Assembly (NCBI GenBank): GCA_951812925.1
Contig: OX638368.1
Location: 154,428,492 to 154,492,491, forward strand
Direction: 5' to 3'
From: Calliopum simillimum
Taxonomy: Eukaryota; Arthropoda; Insecta; Diptera; Lauxaniidae
DNA length: 64,000 bases
Shown here: piece after piece, positions 33,915 to 47,360 of the stretch
Numbering within the stretch: position 1 is the stretch's first letter
Layout of the letters: the number at the start of each line of letters is the position of its first letter
The notes under the pieces: model-generated
Told to the model about the DNA's origin: nothing
Seen by the model: the letters and a program-made list of their open reading frames with translations, nothing else
The model's database searches: none
Program-made: the position numbers and the translations under genes

Positions 33915-34853
33915 CACGGTGCTCTTAAACAGTCGATTGGTTTTTTGGCTATGTGGAGAAAATCTGTGAATGGGGTTTCATTTGTATTAGTTTAGTGGTC
34001 TGAAAAATGCAAACCCTGAAATCGTAAGTGATCATCCCCGCGAAATATCTCAAAAATACATATCCCATATAAAAAAAAAAATCGGAAAAAAAACGCAACA
34101 AACAAATATAAAAATAAATATATTTAATGTATTTTGCAATGGTTAATCTGAATCCAGCCTTAAAATTGCTATATCTCATACGGTTTTTGAGATATCTTAG
34201 CCTAAACAAGGAAAAAAGACAGTTTTTGCTATATTTTTAAGCTATATAACTAGAATATAGAACATTCATACGCAAAATTCGACACATTATCTAAAAGATC
34301 CAATATTTTTCTTTAAAACCACATCTAAATTATATCAATTGCTTAATATCTGAAATATCGTAGACTGAAATAATGACAAAACACGTTTTTTGCACTTTTT
34401 TAACTTTTTAGGTTAGGATATCTCCGAGAAAAATAAAGCTATCGACATTATTTGAATTAGGTTTAGAAAATTGATTAGAGCTTTCCATTTCTGCATCAGA
34501 ATTTACGGATATACATCCTGTTATATAGCTCCAAAACACAGCAATAAAACATAGCATCGGCTTTTTTTCCTTGTTTAGGGTAAGATATCTCAAAAACCGT
34601 ATGAGATACAGCAATTTTAATGCCTGATTTGGATTTAGCATTGCAAAATAAATTAAATATAACTATTTTTATATATGATTGTAGCGTTTTTTTTTTAGAT
34701 TTTTTTTTTTTTATATGCGATATTTCGCGAGGATGATCAGCTACAATTTCGGGGTTTGCATTTTTCAGACCACTAAACTAATACAAATGAAACCCCATTC
34801 ACAGATTTTCTCCACATAGCCAAAAAACCTATCGACTGTTTAAGAGCACCGTG
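33915..34853. repeat. Large foldback element, CACGGTGCTC termini
   Basis: Arms of about 460 bp in inverted orientation: left cacggtgctcttaaacagtc, gtggagaaaatctgtgaatg, gtttcatttgtattagttta; right their reverse complements ending gactgtttaagagcaccgtg. The centre is near 34385. tatctcatacggtttttgag at 34172 and ctcaaaaaccgtatgagata at 34590 pair as well. No coding frame and no clear target duplication. Confidence 0.88.
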
Positions 34854-35084
34854 AGCGCCAGTAGGCATTGCCTACATGCGCCACATGCGACATTTAATAA
34901 GTCCGCCATTTCGTCATTTTAGTTTTTGAAAAAATGCTTTTTTTATAGTTCAAACATGTTCTTAAATATATGCAAAAAATAATTTTGTGTGTTTTTATTT
35001 TCCAAGTGAAAAACAATCTCGAAAAACAACTACTTTTTGACGTGTTACATGAGAAGCCCCCCTTAAAAGCGTCTACTCAAAAAA

Positions 35085-35290
35085 AAAAAAAAAAATCTGA
35101 ATGAGATATCGATAACTTTTTTTGGCTATTTTGGTGTGGCAACCGTTTTTCCCTACCAGGTCTGTCATCGCCCCAAATGGGGTGTAAGACCCCATAGACC
35201 TGACAGGAAAGAACGGTAGTCAGATTTGGGATTAGCGACCCTGAATTATTTAAAATAAAGCTATTGAGATCTCATTCAGATTTTCCTTTC
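35085..35290. repeat. Short foldback element
   Basis: aaatctgaatgagatatcga at 35093 pairs with ctcattcagattttc at 35272, and the centre (caggtctgtc...gacctgacag around 35157-35210; gccccaaatggggtgtaagaccccat) forms strong hairpins. Confidence 0.6.
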
Positions 35291-35574
35291 AATTTGTTGC
35301 ATCATTACTCAATATGTATGCCACGTGTGATTTGAAAAATATCTTTTTGAAGAAATATACTTAATAGTTTGGGAGCCGGCGATACTAAAAGTGCCGTCAT
35401 CGCGGATTCTGAATTTTTTAATAAAAATCGTAGTTTACACTTAGACAAATAAGAAAAGCTTGGTCGGCGTGGCTTTTATTTTCGGAATGCTTTCCCGTCA
35501 TTGCGAATTTTGATCAATCTTATATTATTCGAAGCTAAACTTCATAATCATTCAGAAAAAATTCAGCCGGTCAT

Positions 35575-35850
35575 GGTTTTTTTTTTTTTTTTGTTTGAAC
35601 TTTACCGTAAAGTAAATATCAGAAAATCAGATATAACCATTTTTACTTTATAATTCTAGTACAAATATTTATTTTTGGAGAGGCATATGCTTAATATAGA
35701 AATTTTATATCTTTTCATCTTATAGGTCAGTGGTATAGAAGTCTAACAAGAAGTCTAACAAATAAAAAAGTAATATGTTTCTATCTATCACACGGACGAA
35801 CCCCCCGGCTCGAATCCTTGTGCCGGTCATGCACAGAGCTAAATCGAACA
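35575..35850 (+). repeat. Composite repeat copy with a plus-strand tRNA-like module
   Basis: It begins with a T-run and gtttgaactttaccgtaaag (the reverse complement of the body seen at 29360), then the tRNA-like module at 35716-35830: tataggtcagtggtatagaa (A-box) and GGCTCGAATCC (B-box) followed by ttgtgccggtc. Same family as the modules at 27440 and 39898. Confidence 0.55.
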
Positions 35851-36423
35851 CATAAAATAGCAAAAAAGTAAGAAGACATCACTATGATTTTCATCCAAAA
35901 AGAATGTCTCATCAAAACCATAGAGAAAATCTTCTTAAAACTTTTTTTGACATTTATAAGAAAACCTCGTACTATTTATTAAAAATCTCGTCGTCTTCAT
36001 TACGATTTCTTCTGGAAACAAGGTTTTCATTCTATTGAAAATTATGTGAAAAGCATCTTAATTTTATGAGAAATCTTTTGGATCAAAACCATAGAAATAT
36101 CTTCTTACTTTTGTTATATTTTATGTGGTCATATTTTGAGTCCGTACGCGTTTTAAGAACTTTTTAAGGTACAATTGCAGCTTCTTTAATGCGACCCATC
36201 ATATTACTCGTATATTCTGTAATAAAAAAAAAACTACATATTTATACGATTTTCACCTTAAAACTAGAAATCAATATGTTTCTCACATTACTGACATCAT
36301 TCTATATTGTATTCCATATCCATTTCGAATATTTCAGAAGATTTTTTTAGTAAAGTCATAAAGATTTCTAAATGGAAAATTCATATTTTTTACAACTTTT
36401 AATCTGAATTCATAATACAATCT

Positions 36424-36620
36424 TCTTGTTATAAGGTGTAACTTTTTCCTCTGTGTGGTTCTCTTTTTTTGTTTGAACTTTACAGTACTTAAATTGTTTC
36501 GAAAAATTTACAATACTGTAAGGTTATATGAAAATTCTGAATTTACAAAAACAGTAATGTAAAACTTATTTTATTATCTTTCTAGTAAAATTTACTAGAA
36601 ATATTTTTTTTCTTCGTGTC
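36424..36620. repeat. Fragment of the CACRGAGGAAAAA TIR family
   Basis: cttttttcctctgtgtg-like terminus and gtttgaactttacagtactt match the family of 29198-29922. No tRNA-like module was seen in this copy. Confidence 0.4.
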
Positions 36621-38034
36621 CATACTATGGACATATTTTTATTTTTATTTTTTTTTTTTTCAATTGAACAGACAATATCTAAAGAAATATAGAACTAACT
36701 AAAGTTCTTTGAAATTGACCCAGGCTTGCTTAAACGGTGCTTATTTGCCTCAGAAAGAAACGGGGAACGAAATAACGAGCAACTTTAAATTTTAAACCAA
36801 GCTAATATTTTTGCTTATATTTTTCTTGAATTGATCGATTCGAATAATTTTAACTATTAGGATTATACAAATATTTCGTTTGAATATTTTAAATAAATGG
36901 TTTTGACAGTTTAGATAAAAATCTTTAGAATTGTTCTTACGGAAAAAATATTTTTGAGTTGATCAACAACAGCATTGCGCTTTTCATAGCTCCCGATGTA
37001 CTGAAAATAAAAAATTTATTTGAATTTACTCATAAGATAAATAATCTAAAATTTTTTAAATTAAATATTAATCTGTGCTGTTGAGCTAATTAGCTACATA
37101 TTTTAAATGGAGCTTAAAAAGCCATGGTATCATGGAAATAAATTTCTTCATACTTTTTTAAGTCTTTTTAATGCATAAAAATTTTTTAATTAAAAATTCA
37201 ATTAATTTTTATGAAAACGCAGGAAATCCTTTTTAAATCAACTTCACTCGTTTTCTTTACAAAGAAAATAAATATTATTTAGCAAAAAAAATCCTTTTAA
37301 AATCAAAAGAGCACCAATTAAAATGACAAAATCTCGTCCTTGACATGCACACACATGCTGCAGCGTCAGTGGGTGTAGTGCCAAAATACCACAGCTCTGC
37401 CTAAAGTAACAAAGAAAACAAGCACAGTCGCACCATTAGAAACAAGCCCACAGACGCATCAAAAAATTGTGCCTCAAGTGTTTGTCATGTAAGCCAAGAT
37501 ACCAAGGTTAAGAAATTTTAAGTAAATAAACAAAAAATTAAAACACCCCTCAAGTGCACCGCAACACACAGTACATTTTCGAAAATGTGAAAACAAAAAA
37601 CAAAAAAATTACGTATGTAAGACATGGCAACACTCCCCATGGCAAACTGTCGAAATTTCATAAAATGACATTGAAAAATAATTTTGCGCGTTCACCAACA
37701 CTAAAAGTTGTCTCATTTACTTTCGTCAAAGTGTTGCTGGTTTTTTAACTTTTTCATATTACACACACGCACACTCCTTTGTTATTTAGTTAGTGTTGCC
37801 AACCCTTTTGTAGCGTAGATAAAGTTTTTCTTATGCAAATTATGTTGTGCTTTGCATATTTTGAAAAAATTAAAAGTCTCTCAAGAAAGTTGTAGAGATG
37901 GGATAAGATTGTTTAATGAAAAAGCGCGAAGTTTTTCTTTTAGAGAAAAGCTCACAATTTAAAAATGTTCCATTACATACAAGAGTATGAAGATAATGAC
38001 GTGTAGTATTGAGAAAAATTAGTCTTGCTTTTGG
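36621..38034. other. Intergenic or intronic stretch, nothing recognised
   Basis: 37320-37760 is less AT-rich but has no supported exon; the plus frame at 37554-37748 has no known motif. Confidence 0.25.
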
Positions 38035-38385
38035 TAATTTTTTGAAACCAAGACCAAAATATTGATTAGTTTCAAGACCAAGACTAAGACTGCTATGGTC
38101 TTGGTCTTGGTCGCGATAATCATCAAGATCAAAAATGCTTTTCGGTCTAGGTAATTTACAGTTAATAGTTGTGTCATTGCCCTTTAAAGCATAAAATCAA
38201 CTCCCAATTTGAAATTTGACAACTTAAAAACCCAACTGCTTTGGAAAAAGAAGGTTTGAAAATTTTGAATACCCAACAACCTTAAGAAATTTTTTCAAGC
38301 CGATGACCGTGACCAAATCTCATTATCGAAACCAAAACCAAGACTTAATATCCAAGACCAAGACTGCTATGTGGCTTTCGGCCCA
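38035..38385. repeat. Dispersed CAAGACCAAGAC repeat, inverted partner of 11465-11740
   Basis: accaagaccaaaatattgat, agaccaagactaagactgct, atggtcttggtcttggtcgc and aagaccaagactgctatgtg match the earlier copy in reverse complement, including the intervening ttttgaatacccaacaacct. Confidence 0.6.
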
Positions 38386-39744
38386 ATATTTAAATTGAAT
38401 ACCTTAAGAAACGGCCCTCGGGATTATTGATGACTTTTTCATTGTCATCATATTATCAATATTTAATTTTTAGAAAGTTCTCGTAAACTTAAGGATAACT
38501 TTTAGCTCGATGTGATTTGAAATAGAACCTAACTTTTGAAAGGCTTCCGGAAAACTCCAAACCTAAAAATTTTTGAAATTAATTATAAATTTTTTTTTAA
38601 TTAGATTAGTTGAGCTGTCAATCTTGATCCCCTATGAAACTGTTTGAATCAACTAATACTTTCTCAGTTTTTTCGCGATTTAACATATCATATAATACTG
38701 GTGTCTTCAGTTTGAATTTTAAATTTTCTAAAAACTAAAGTTTTCTGTAAGAAACTCAAGTAATTTAAGCTTCAAATGTTTCATCTATCTATAATTGTCA
38801 CATCATTTCAGCTTTTTCTCAAGTGATAAAAAAGTGCCATGTCATACCATCTTCACTTTTGTTCTATTGCGTATTAATGCTGTTGTTCTTGTTGTTGTCA
38901 TAGACACATGTGCTGCGTACTCATGTAAAATGCAAAGGAGTTTATGTTTGCAACTCCTGATGGTGCCACATATACACTAGTATAAAGACACCAGCACATA
39001 CATGCACAATCTCTCAAACTATAGCTACACAAACAAAAAGCTACGGCTGCTGTTCCTTGATGATGAGTTGATGGAAATTTCACTCGTAATTCCATATTCC
39101 GCACATCATTGCGACACTTGCTGTCGCAGCATCAGCACTAACATCAGTAAAAGCAGCAGCAGCAGCAGCATCAAACATCAGCAGTGAAAACATCTCACAA
39201 GAGGACTCTGACTGCTGCTGTGGCAGAGACTCAAGTGTTACAAGCGTGATGAACACCTTTTTTCTTGTGCCTCTTCTGGTATCTGCTTCTACTTCTAATC
39301 ATCCATTGCTATAGTTAATGAGATTCAGCACAGCACGAAAACAAAAATCTGCGTCTACTTTGTACGTAAAACATCCGCTGCTAACCGAAATTCACAGAAA
39401 AATTTCAACCAAAGTAACGCAATGGTGCGGAGAAAAATTGTCTTGCATATTATAAGGTGTAATAAAGTATCGGGGTGGCTTTAAAAATAAATACGCAAGC
39501 TAACAGTTTCCTGTGCCGACGAATTTCCTTTACTATCCTTTAAATGAACATCTAAAGATTTCCAAATCCAGTTTAATAAAATTTTGTACGGAAAAATGAT
39601 AATATTATAACTGTGGGAGTGGATAGGATTCTAAGTAATAGCACTTATCACTAAGTACGTATGCAATATAAGAAATACCTATTACAAAAAAATGATTCGG
39701 ATATTAACAAGTGAGCTAGTAAATTTTAACATAATTTTAAGTCA
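38386..39744. other. Non-coding stretch with a CAG-repeat patch
   Basis: 38860-39330 is markedly less AT-rich and holds agcagcagcagcagcagcat at 39154-39173, with open plus-strand frames of up to 70 codons (one reads ENISQEDSDCCCGRDSSVTS). There is no splice or start context strong enough to call an exon; it could be an untranslated exon or regulatory DNA. Confidence 0.25.
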
Positions 39745-40110
39745 ATATAGTGACAACTCTTCAATAAAATTAATTATACCTAAGTAAGTGTTTTAGTAAA
39801 TACGGAATTTTGAATAACCTAACAGTATTGTAATTTTTTTGAAAAATTTAAGTAATATTTACCTTGTTGCAAAGGTAAAATACTTAAATAGAAATGAACT
39901 GACCGCACTAGGATTCGAATCGGGGTCTGTCCGTGTGATAGATAGAAACATATTCTTTTTCCTTAAAACTACAAACTTCTTAAGCCTCCACACCAGTATG
40001 ATGAACATGTATACAATTTGTATATTAATCAAATAATTATCCAAACATAAATATTTTCACTAGAAAAAATATGACTTTATAGTAAATATTACTTTAGTAT
40101 TTCACCACGA
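39745..40110. repeat. Uninterrupted copy of the composite repeat with a tRNA-like module
   Basis: It has the same order as 25885-27850 without the foldback: agtgacaactcttcaataaa, acggaattttgaataaccta, gtaatttttttgaaaaattt. The minus-strand tRNA-like module lies at 39898-40005 (B-box CGATTCGAATCC, then actagtgcggtc side). It provides the empty-site comparison for the insertion at 25961. Confidence 0.6.
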
Positions 40111-40539
40111 ATGCCACTTTGGTCTTTAAATACCATTTTTGGTGGTTTTTTTTTCTTGTTGGTCCGCTGATCTTTTTTTTCTCTTTTGGTCCTTTTTGAA
40201 AATTTACAAAAAATTTAAATCCAAATTAAGCGTTTTTATTAGCATTAAAAAGGTATAAGAAATGGTATTTTTGACATATATAAACCTTGCGCTTAGAGCC
40301 TGATTCAATGCCCAAAATTGGTCAGATTATAAAAATCGGGATAGAAATGTCCAAGTTATTCCTATTGGAATAAGATGTACCCATTTACGAAAATGCAATG
40401 TAATATCAATACAAGGGCTTTTAAGGATCGAGTAGTGAAAGATTTGAAACTGTTTCGTTTAATATTTTTCCGAACACTCTACAAACTTTCGCTATAAGAA
40501 GATACCACTATGAAAGCATGTAAAAATTCACATATGTAC

Positions 40540-41250
40540 GTGCTTAAGTGAAAAAAAAAATCCTGCTCAGATTCCAAAGGATTCTAAGTGTCTCGTCTCT
40601 AACCAGCTCATTTTCTTCGTACTTAAAGCCTGCGACGCCACCATTCACCTTTTACTGTACTAGGTACTATAACTCAACATTCTCCTTACGTATGCTTTGT
40701 CAAACTGACAGTCAGCCGAGTAACGCCCGCTGTCGACCGACCATATGCACTGAGTCAAGTAACGTTGCTGTTGTTTCTTCTGTAGCTGCGCGCCGCCGTT
40801 GTCTTACTGTGCTGTTCGTGTTTGTGCTGATTGTGCTGCCGAACAACATAAGATGCATTTCCATACTCAAAGATGCATTTTGTTGTACTTGTGATTTTCC
40901 TGCACGACATTCGTTAACACTTCAGGCAACAGAACAAAAAAGGAAAAAATCAAAAACCCAGTAGCATCAGCAGTGACAGAAGACATGTGACAAAGTGCGC
41001 TACGAGCACTAACATTTTGGCTACGCTTATCGAATGCTCTGGGCTAAAAGTGGTATGACATCAAAAAGGGTGAGTATGCAAGATACTTATAATGAGATAT
41101 GTCACACATCACACACGTTTTACCAGAACCAGTATCAATTCTTCGAATTCGTTTGTGTACGTATGGACGTGATTTTTTTGAAATCGAAAAATGCAATCGA
41201 AGATTCACACCACCACCACCACCGGAGTCAAGTTCAAAGGAAGCTTTAGC
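40540..41250. other. Low-AT island with a 138-codon open frame
   Basis: The plus frame at 40548-40964 runs 138 codons: Ser/Thr-rich, Cys-containing (CRPTICTESSNVAVVSSVAA), then hydrophobic LTVLFVFVLIVLPNNIRC and a basic end KRKKSKT. No domain is recognised and the ATG lies in an A-run. A CAC/ACC repeat follows at 41207-41222. It may be an exon, promoter region or untranslated leader. Confidence 0.2.
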
Positions 41251-43384
41251 TATGATTTGTTACCTACTAAATTGATGGGAGAGATTTATTTTTCAATGGA
41301 ACACATAAAATCTCAATATCAATGGTCGTTAGTGATATGATGAGCTGCTGCTGCACATACGAGCACTTGAAGGATAAAAGAAACTGCATAGTTTACATAA
41401 TTTACTTGTGATACCAACTTTTGTGTGTGATAAATTGATGTCATGTCAAGAAGTGTGTCAATGAATTCTGTTAGTGAGATCAAAAGGTTTTTGCTTTAAT
41501 GCAGCGAATGCGATTAGTGAGTTTTTGTTTTTGATGAAATATGAAGTATAAGTAATAATTTATTGTTGATAATATAAAAATGATGCTTTTATGTGCTTTT
41601 CATAACTGACAGTTATTAGGTTTATTACATATATAAGCTTAAATGAATGTATTTGGATGTAAGGTGATTGTATGTACTCTTATTAAGTATTGCTTTATGA
41701 CCTTAATGGGTTTTAAGGATTATACAAAATATGTGTGAAATGGATTTTAAGGTTTCAAATAGATTGTCACTTAAGATATATGAGCTGCATTGATATTCCT
41801 TATATTAAACCTTTTGAAGTTGCTAGACATCTTTCCATACCAAATTTTATATCATCACTTAAAATCGGTATTAATCATCACTAGCCAAAACTGGCTTTAA
41901 AATCTTAAATATAAATAAACTTTCAGTTTTAAGACGCTTTTTGCTTTGCCTGTGAAAAAATTAAAAATTTCTCTATGAAAAGTAATGGGGGTTGGTCATA
42001 CACGTGCGCCTCCTTCAGTTCTTCCTAAATGGGGAAATATTGATTTGATTAACAATGGAGGTAGGGTTTGACCTAAGTCTCTGCGGATCGAAAACTTAGG
42101 GTGACCCGAAAAAACTGACTACATATTCGGTTTCAACGACCTCGAAATTAGTTAAACCGTTTTCAAACCCCATGGGTTGTACAGTGTTATTATAGCGTTT
42201 TATTCAACTATGCCAAGTTTCAAACCCACAAAAAATTTTTCCATTTAGATATTTGACTTTACTGTACTAATAAGCAGTACAAAAAAACAAAACAATAAAG
42301 TAGTTTTTATATACTTTATATGAGAAAATGTGGGACAATGCGTGACAATCGGGACATAATGGCTTTCTGCGGCGAAAAAAACCTGCGGGACAAAAACAGC
42401 AAATGCGGGACTGTCCAGCAGAATCCGGGACATTAGGTCAGCCTGATGTAAAGCATTGATTGAAAAAAAAAAAACAATCAAAGTTCAGTGTTTTAAATAG
42501 AAGGTATTAAGGTCCCTTAATCGGCGATAAAAATCGAGAATAAAAAAAAAGTTTTATATTTGCATGCCTGTGTAATTAGATAATATTTTTTATAAATTCA
42601 ACCAAACAAAATTATAAAATACCGAATATTTTTGAAGCCTCAAAATGTAGATTTTTAATTGAGCACAGCGTATGTGAGCACACCGTTATGGCAGTGTTAA
42701 ACAAATGCGACATGCAAATTGTTCCACTTAAGTGAAGTCAATTGAAGTCGATTAAATCTTTGCGCCATTCTCACTGATTGTGAATGTTTTTTAGTAGCTG
42801 TCACTTTGTTGTTCTATGTTTTCTGTGGTTTTGTTAATATTATGTCATTGTTGTTGTTGTGATTGCTTTGTTGTTGTTATTCTTGTGGCTGTAGAAGTAG
42901 TTGTTGCTCTAGTTACGTTTTTTCTTTATGTTTTTGACGTAAGTGCAAAAAATTACACAAAAACTAAATCTCCTTTGGACCTTGCTACGAAAAACCATCA
43001 GCGTCATTTAACGCGAAACGGATTAGGATAGTAAGATATGAAACAAGATCTAGAAGCATTAACTATCCACAGAGATGTTACTAGAATCGTAGAAAAAGTT
43101 CGTGTAGAGCATTTGGTTAGTGTTGTAGGGCTTACTTTTCAATAAAAAACGTTTGCCCAATGACGCAAAATGTAAAGAACATTTTCGGAAAAAAGACCGA
43201 ATAATTATGAACAGAATTACTGTAAAGTGAAATTAAGCTATTTTTTAAAAATAAGTATATAAAAATAGAGTATATCAACTCGTGGAAAAATATAGCAGTC
43301 ATCGTATGGTATCGAAAGGAAAATATATTGTTATTCTTGTTGGATTTGTATGAAGCAAATAATTTAAAAAAATTGTCCTGAAAC
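41251..43384. other. Non-coding stretch
   Basis: 42340-42440 holds scattered gcgggac/cgggaca words (aatccgggacattaggtcag), probably a decayed repeat. 42830-42910 is a (GTT)n-like stretch. No exon is supported. Confidence 0.25.
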
Positions 43385-44835
43385 CATCTCAAAAGTTACA
43401 AGAACTCTTAAAAACGATATCTGCATCATTTTTTTTTCGATCGAAGAAAAACCTGAGGAGCAATTTTGATTCTACTGAAGAACCATTTTGAAAAAAAAGA
43501 ACATATTTTTTGGTCATAAAAAAATGGGAACCCAAAGTTCCTTAAAAAAAGTTTATATTCTTACAAAAATTTTGGCGTTAGAAAACTACACATTTTTTTT
43601 CCAGCAGAAATGCCTAGAATTGTCTACTAAATACATGTGAATTTTTAGAAGTTTTCTTTTCTTTTTTTTTTTTAACAATTTTTGAAGAGTTATTAAAAAT
43701 TCTCAAAAAATTCTGAAAAAATTCCCTCTCTTACTTTAAACGGTTCTGTGTTTTTTTTACCATATACACTTTTTTCGTGAGATGCCAATGGATCGCTTTT
43801 GAATCTCCTGAAGGACCATTCGGAAAAAAAAGTTAGTGCTCATAAATTTTCTTTCTTCACCATAGAATGAATGCCCAAATTTGCATGAATAATAAGGACA
43901 ATACCTATTCTTCCAAAAACTTTGGAGTCAAAAAATTATGCATTTTTTTGTAGAACATTATGGTCCCAAAATTATGTTTTTGTATGTTTTTTAATTACGC
44001 GGTCTGAATAACGATTTTTTACTCAAAGCAAGGCAACATACGAAAAAAGTGTGCAATCAAAAAATACTTAGAACGTGTGCACTTATTTAAAATACTCTAA
44101 GATATTTTGTAACTTTAAAAATTAATCAATACAAGAACAAAAAATTAAAAAAATTTTCAAAAAACTCAGAGGACCTACCAATGACAAAATCGTAGAAAGG
44201 GTGAACTCATGAGATGTTCTGTGTTCCGAAAAACCGATTCAATGTTGTATTTTACTGATTCTAAATAAAAATTGATGTGGCCCAACCCTGACTACACGAG
44301 TGGCCCAACCCTGACGACAATCGTGTTTTTCGACCGCTTAATACTACATGTGAACAGGTAAGGGAATCGAATTTTCCCTTTGGGAACTTGATAATGGTTC
44401 ACCCCTTAATGGATAAATATACTTACTTTTTCGGTGGCATTGTTCTCTTCCAAGTTTCGAGTCATTTTTCATTGCTATTACAAAATTTTTTGAACTATCG
44501 AAAACTACACGAAGGCACAAAAATTTTTACTGACAATCCTGGTGACAAATAATGCTTAAAAAAGTTTTCTGGCATCGAGAACAATAATTCGACAATATAA
44601 CACAGATGGAGAAGTAGCAGTGGCCCAACCCTGATAGCGGCTCAAACCTGACGACATTCCACTACAATTTTTTAACGCTTCAATTTTTGTGAGAATATAG
44701 TATTTATTTTTGAAGCAATCTTGGGTGGAGTTATGAGCAAAAAATATGTTTTTTCTTGGAGCGAAAAAAAAAAATAGTCAGGATCTCGTTTTTAAGAGTC
44801 TTTCTTACTTTTGCATCGATTTTGGGATGAATCTG
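43385..44835. repeat. Decayed foldback related to the GACCGGGTCGA family
   Basis: The left part (ttacaagaactcttaaaaac, gatatctgcatc, aagaacatattttttggtca) pairs with the right part (gagcaaaaaatatgtttttt, ctcgtttttaagagtctttc, ttgcatcgattttggg). The same words occur at 46195-46245 and 57380-57440. An inner block at 44275-44660 carries GTGGCCCAACCCTGAC repeats. Confidence 0.5.
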
Positions 44836-45803
44836 AATTTTGACACTATATATTATATGTACTTACATATAGTCCCATTTGAATTCAGCATAAAAGCATC
44901 ACAAGTATTACTTGAGAAGAAAATAATGAAAAATATAGCTACAAAAACAAATAAGAAGAAATAAATTTAAACAACAAAAATAACATCATGATGTGGAATT
45001 TTTAATTTACACAAGAAATCAGCAAATCTAGAAGATTAAATTAAATTAAAAGAATCTCCACAGTAATGAGTATTTACTTAAATTGTATCTTGGCTTGATA
45101 TCATACAAAAGCAGCTGTGGAGTGTGTGAGAAGAAAAGACGTGTAGAGTGTTACAAATATTTATGTGAACTTACAAAATTTGCGACATACAAATGTAAAT
45201 AACCGATGTAGGCATTAAATTAGAATGGAATTTAAATTAAAACAAAAAAGAAAGAGCGCATGAAACTTTTCTCGAGTTTTGTGTGGAAAGCCTTGAATCT
45301 ATTACTGAGGTTTTGGGGAATTGAATGTTATTGAATTTTTTCAACAATGGAATTTTTTTCCTTTTTAGGGTTTTATGCAATTTTCGCATGGGGTGATCTT
45401 CATTGTTTTTGTTGTTGGCAGACATTTTTTTTTAAACTTTTGGAATTGACATTTAATACAGTTTACTTTATTGCGGCTGTACTGTAATTCAAATAGACGA
45501 GTTGTCTTTTATAACAAGATGTCGTCGCGCAATGACAGTTAAATAAATACACTACACTCAGTTTTGAACTGAAAAAAAAAAAAAAAAAAACAATTTAATA
45601 CAATAAGAACAAAATGTTGCCTTTAAGTTATTTGGTTTTATTTTATTTCATTTCATTTCGCTTCAACTTTAACGACTTAATTCGCAAGTACGTTTATAGG
45701 CAGGCTACAATAAAAATAACAGCAACAACTTGTTATAATTTTTTACACATACATATACACAAATATCCACAAAATTACTTATGTGCAATATAAATGTATA
45801 TTA

Positions 45804-46265
45804 GACCGGGTCGATTTTGTATTAAGCAATATAAAATCATCCCGAAACCGACTCAAAACACACTTTTTTCATAACTTCCCTTGCTTTTGAGTAATATATT
45901 GTTTTTCCGACCTCATTATTGAAAAACGTAAGAAAATCGATTTTTGGAACCGAATATTACCTATCTATACCCCCCCAAAAAAAAAAAATATAATAATTTT
46001 TTTAACGCCAACAATTTTGTAAAAACATAATCTTTTTTTCCAAAGCAATCTTGGATATCCAATTTCTAAAGAAAAAAAAAAAAGTTATGACCAAGAAACC
46101 AAATATAAAAAGCCAAAATAGACATTCAGTAGAATCTAAAGTGCTCCATTGGTTTTTCTCAGAATGAAAAAAAAAAAAAAAAAAAAAAATTATGCAGATA
46201 TCGTTTTTAATAGTTCCTCTAACTTTTGAATCAGTTTCGGGATGAATATAAATTTCGACCCGGTC
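45804..46265. repeat. TIR element GACCGGGTCGA
   Basis: It starts GACCGGGTCGATTTTGTAT and ends aatttcgacccggtc; TA on both sides (45802-45803, 46266-46267). The TIR extends about 60 bp (aatcatcccgaaaccgactc / gaatcagtttcgggatgaat). Several A-runs inside, no coding frame. Confidence 0.8.
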
Positions 46266-46884
46266 TAATGTACATATATGAATTTACATATGTGTGTAGT
46301 AGATACTGTCTGTAGAATGTTAAAATTTTGCCACTTTTATTTGTTGCCTCTTTTTCCACATACTACTTGATGAATGTGCAAAAGCGAGTGGGGTCACCTT
46401 TTTTTATTAAAACTTTTGTGAAGTTGTTTAATAAATTTATCAAAGTTACATAAATCGTACAAGCGTATTCTTATTTCTGTATAGAATGACTCCTCAAAAG
46501 CTTTTGTAAAAAAATTTTGAAAATTCGGGAAAACAAAATGTAAGCGGGTAGAGCTGAACTGCAAAAAGTTGTTGTCAAACGAGCAAAAGAATTGCCGATG
46601 CAATTTTAAGTTTAAGTGTCGTCGATAAATATTTTTCTTGAATCTACTGATGCCACAAATGTCGGGAAAAATCTCGCGACTAAAGAAGGAATTATACCGA
46701 TAATGCGATGTTCCACAAAGCGCCGCTCAGTGTGAGATTTTGCTAATCTAGGTGGACAAAATTCACTTTTAGCCGTACCTAGTTTCAAAGATTTCGAGTT
46801 GACATTTTGTATATGAACTTTAATTCTTTATGCGGAGGTTTGGTTCAGAGATGAAAAAAATCGGATTTTTTGTAAATTGTAAAT

Positions 46885-47360
46885 TTTGAAAATTGATTTT
46901 TATTTAATTGAACTTTTAGTCATATATTTGCAAAGATCGATTTACATATAAATCTATCAATGCATTTTTTTCTAACACATAATTATGACAAATCAAGGAA
47001 CGGATTAAAAACACGGCTATGGTGACATATGTTTCGTCTTTCGCCACAAAGACTCATCAGACTATTTTTGTTGTAATTATAATTATATTTATTTTACTAA
47101 ATTAATTATAATTGAAAAATTGCAAGTTTGAAAACTTTTTGTGTTTTTGGTCTGGGCGGGAGACGAACCAAGGATCTCCAGGTTGGTAGCAGAAATCGTT
47201 ACCACTGCACCAGCCTTGCCCGGCTGCGAAGCCGACTTTTTGCCAGTTTTATTTGTGTGTTAATACGTATTGATATATCATAATTGTTGTTTTTGTGTTA
47301 TTTATTGATAATATATGACTAAAAGTTCAATTAAATAAAAATCAATTTTCAATATAAAAT
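46885..47360. repeat. Palindromic element with a tRNA-like module
   Basis: tttgaaaattgatttttatt, taattgaacttttagtcata on the left pair with tatgactaaaagttcaatta, aataaaaatcaattttcaat on the right. The module at 47158-47225 reads on the minus strand ggctggtgcagtggtaacga (A-box) ... GGTTCGTCTCCCGCCC (B-box), a good tRNA-derived SINE head. acatatgtttcg and gactcatcaga inside are shared with 53341-53914. Confidence 0.65.

Noticed and set aside
40548..40964. 138-codon plus-strand open frame with a hydrophobic segment
   Set aside because: The start lies in an A-run, no homologue is recalled and there is no splice context; kept only as a low-confidence region.
42340..42440. Cluster of GGGACA words as a regulatory array
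   Set aside because: Irregular spacing and similar to decayed repeat sequence elsewhere; no firm structure seen.
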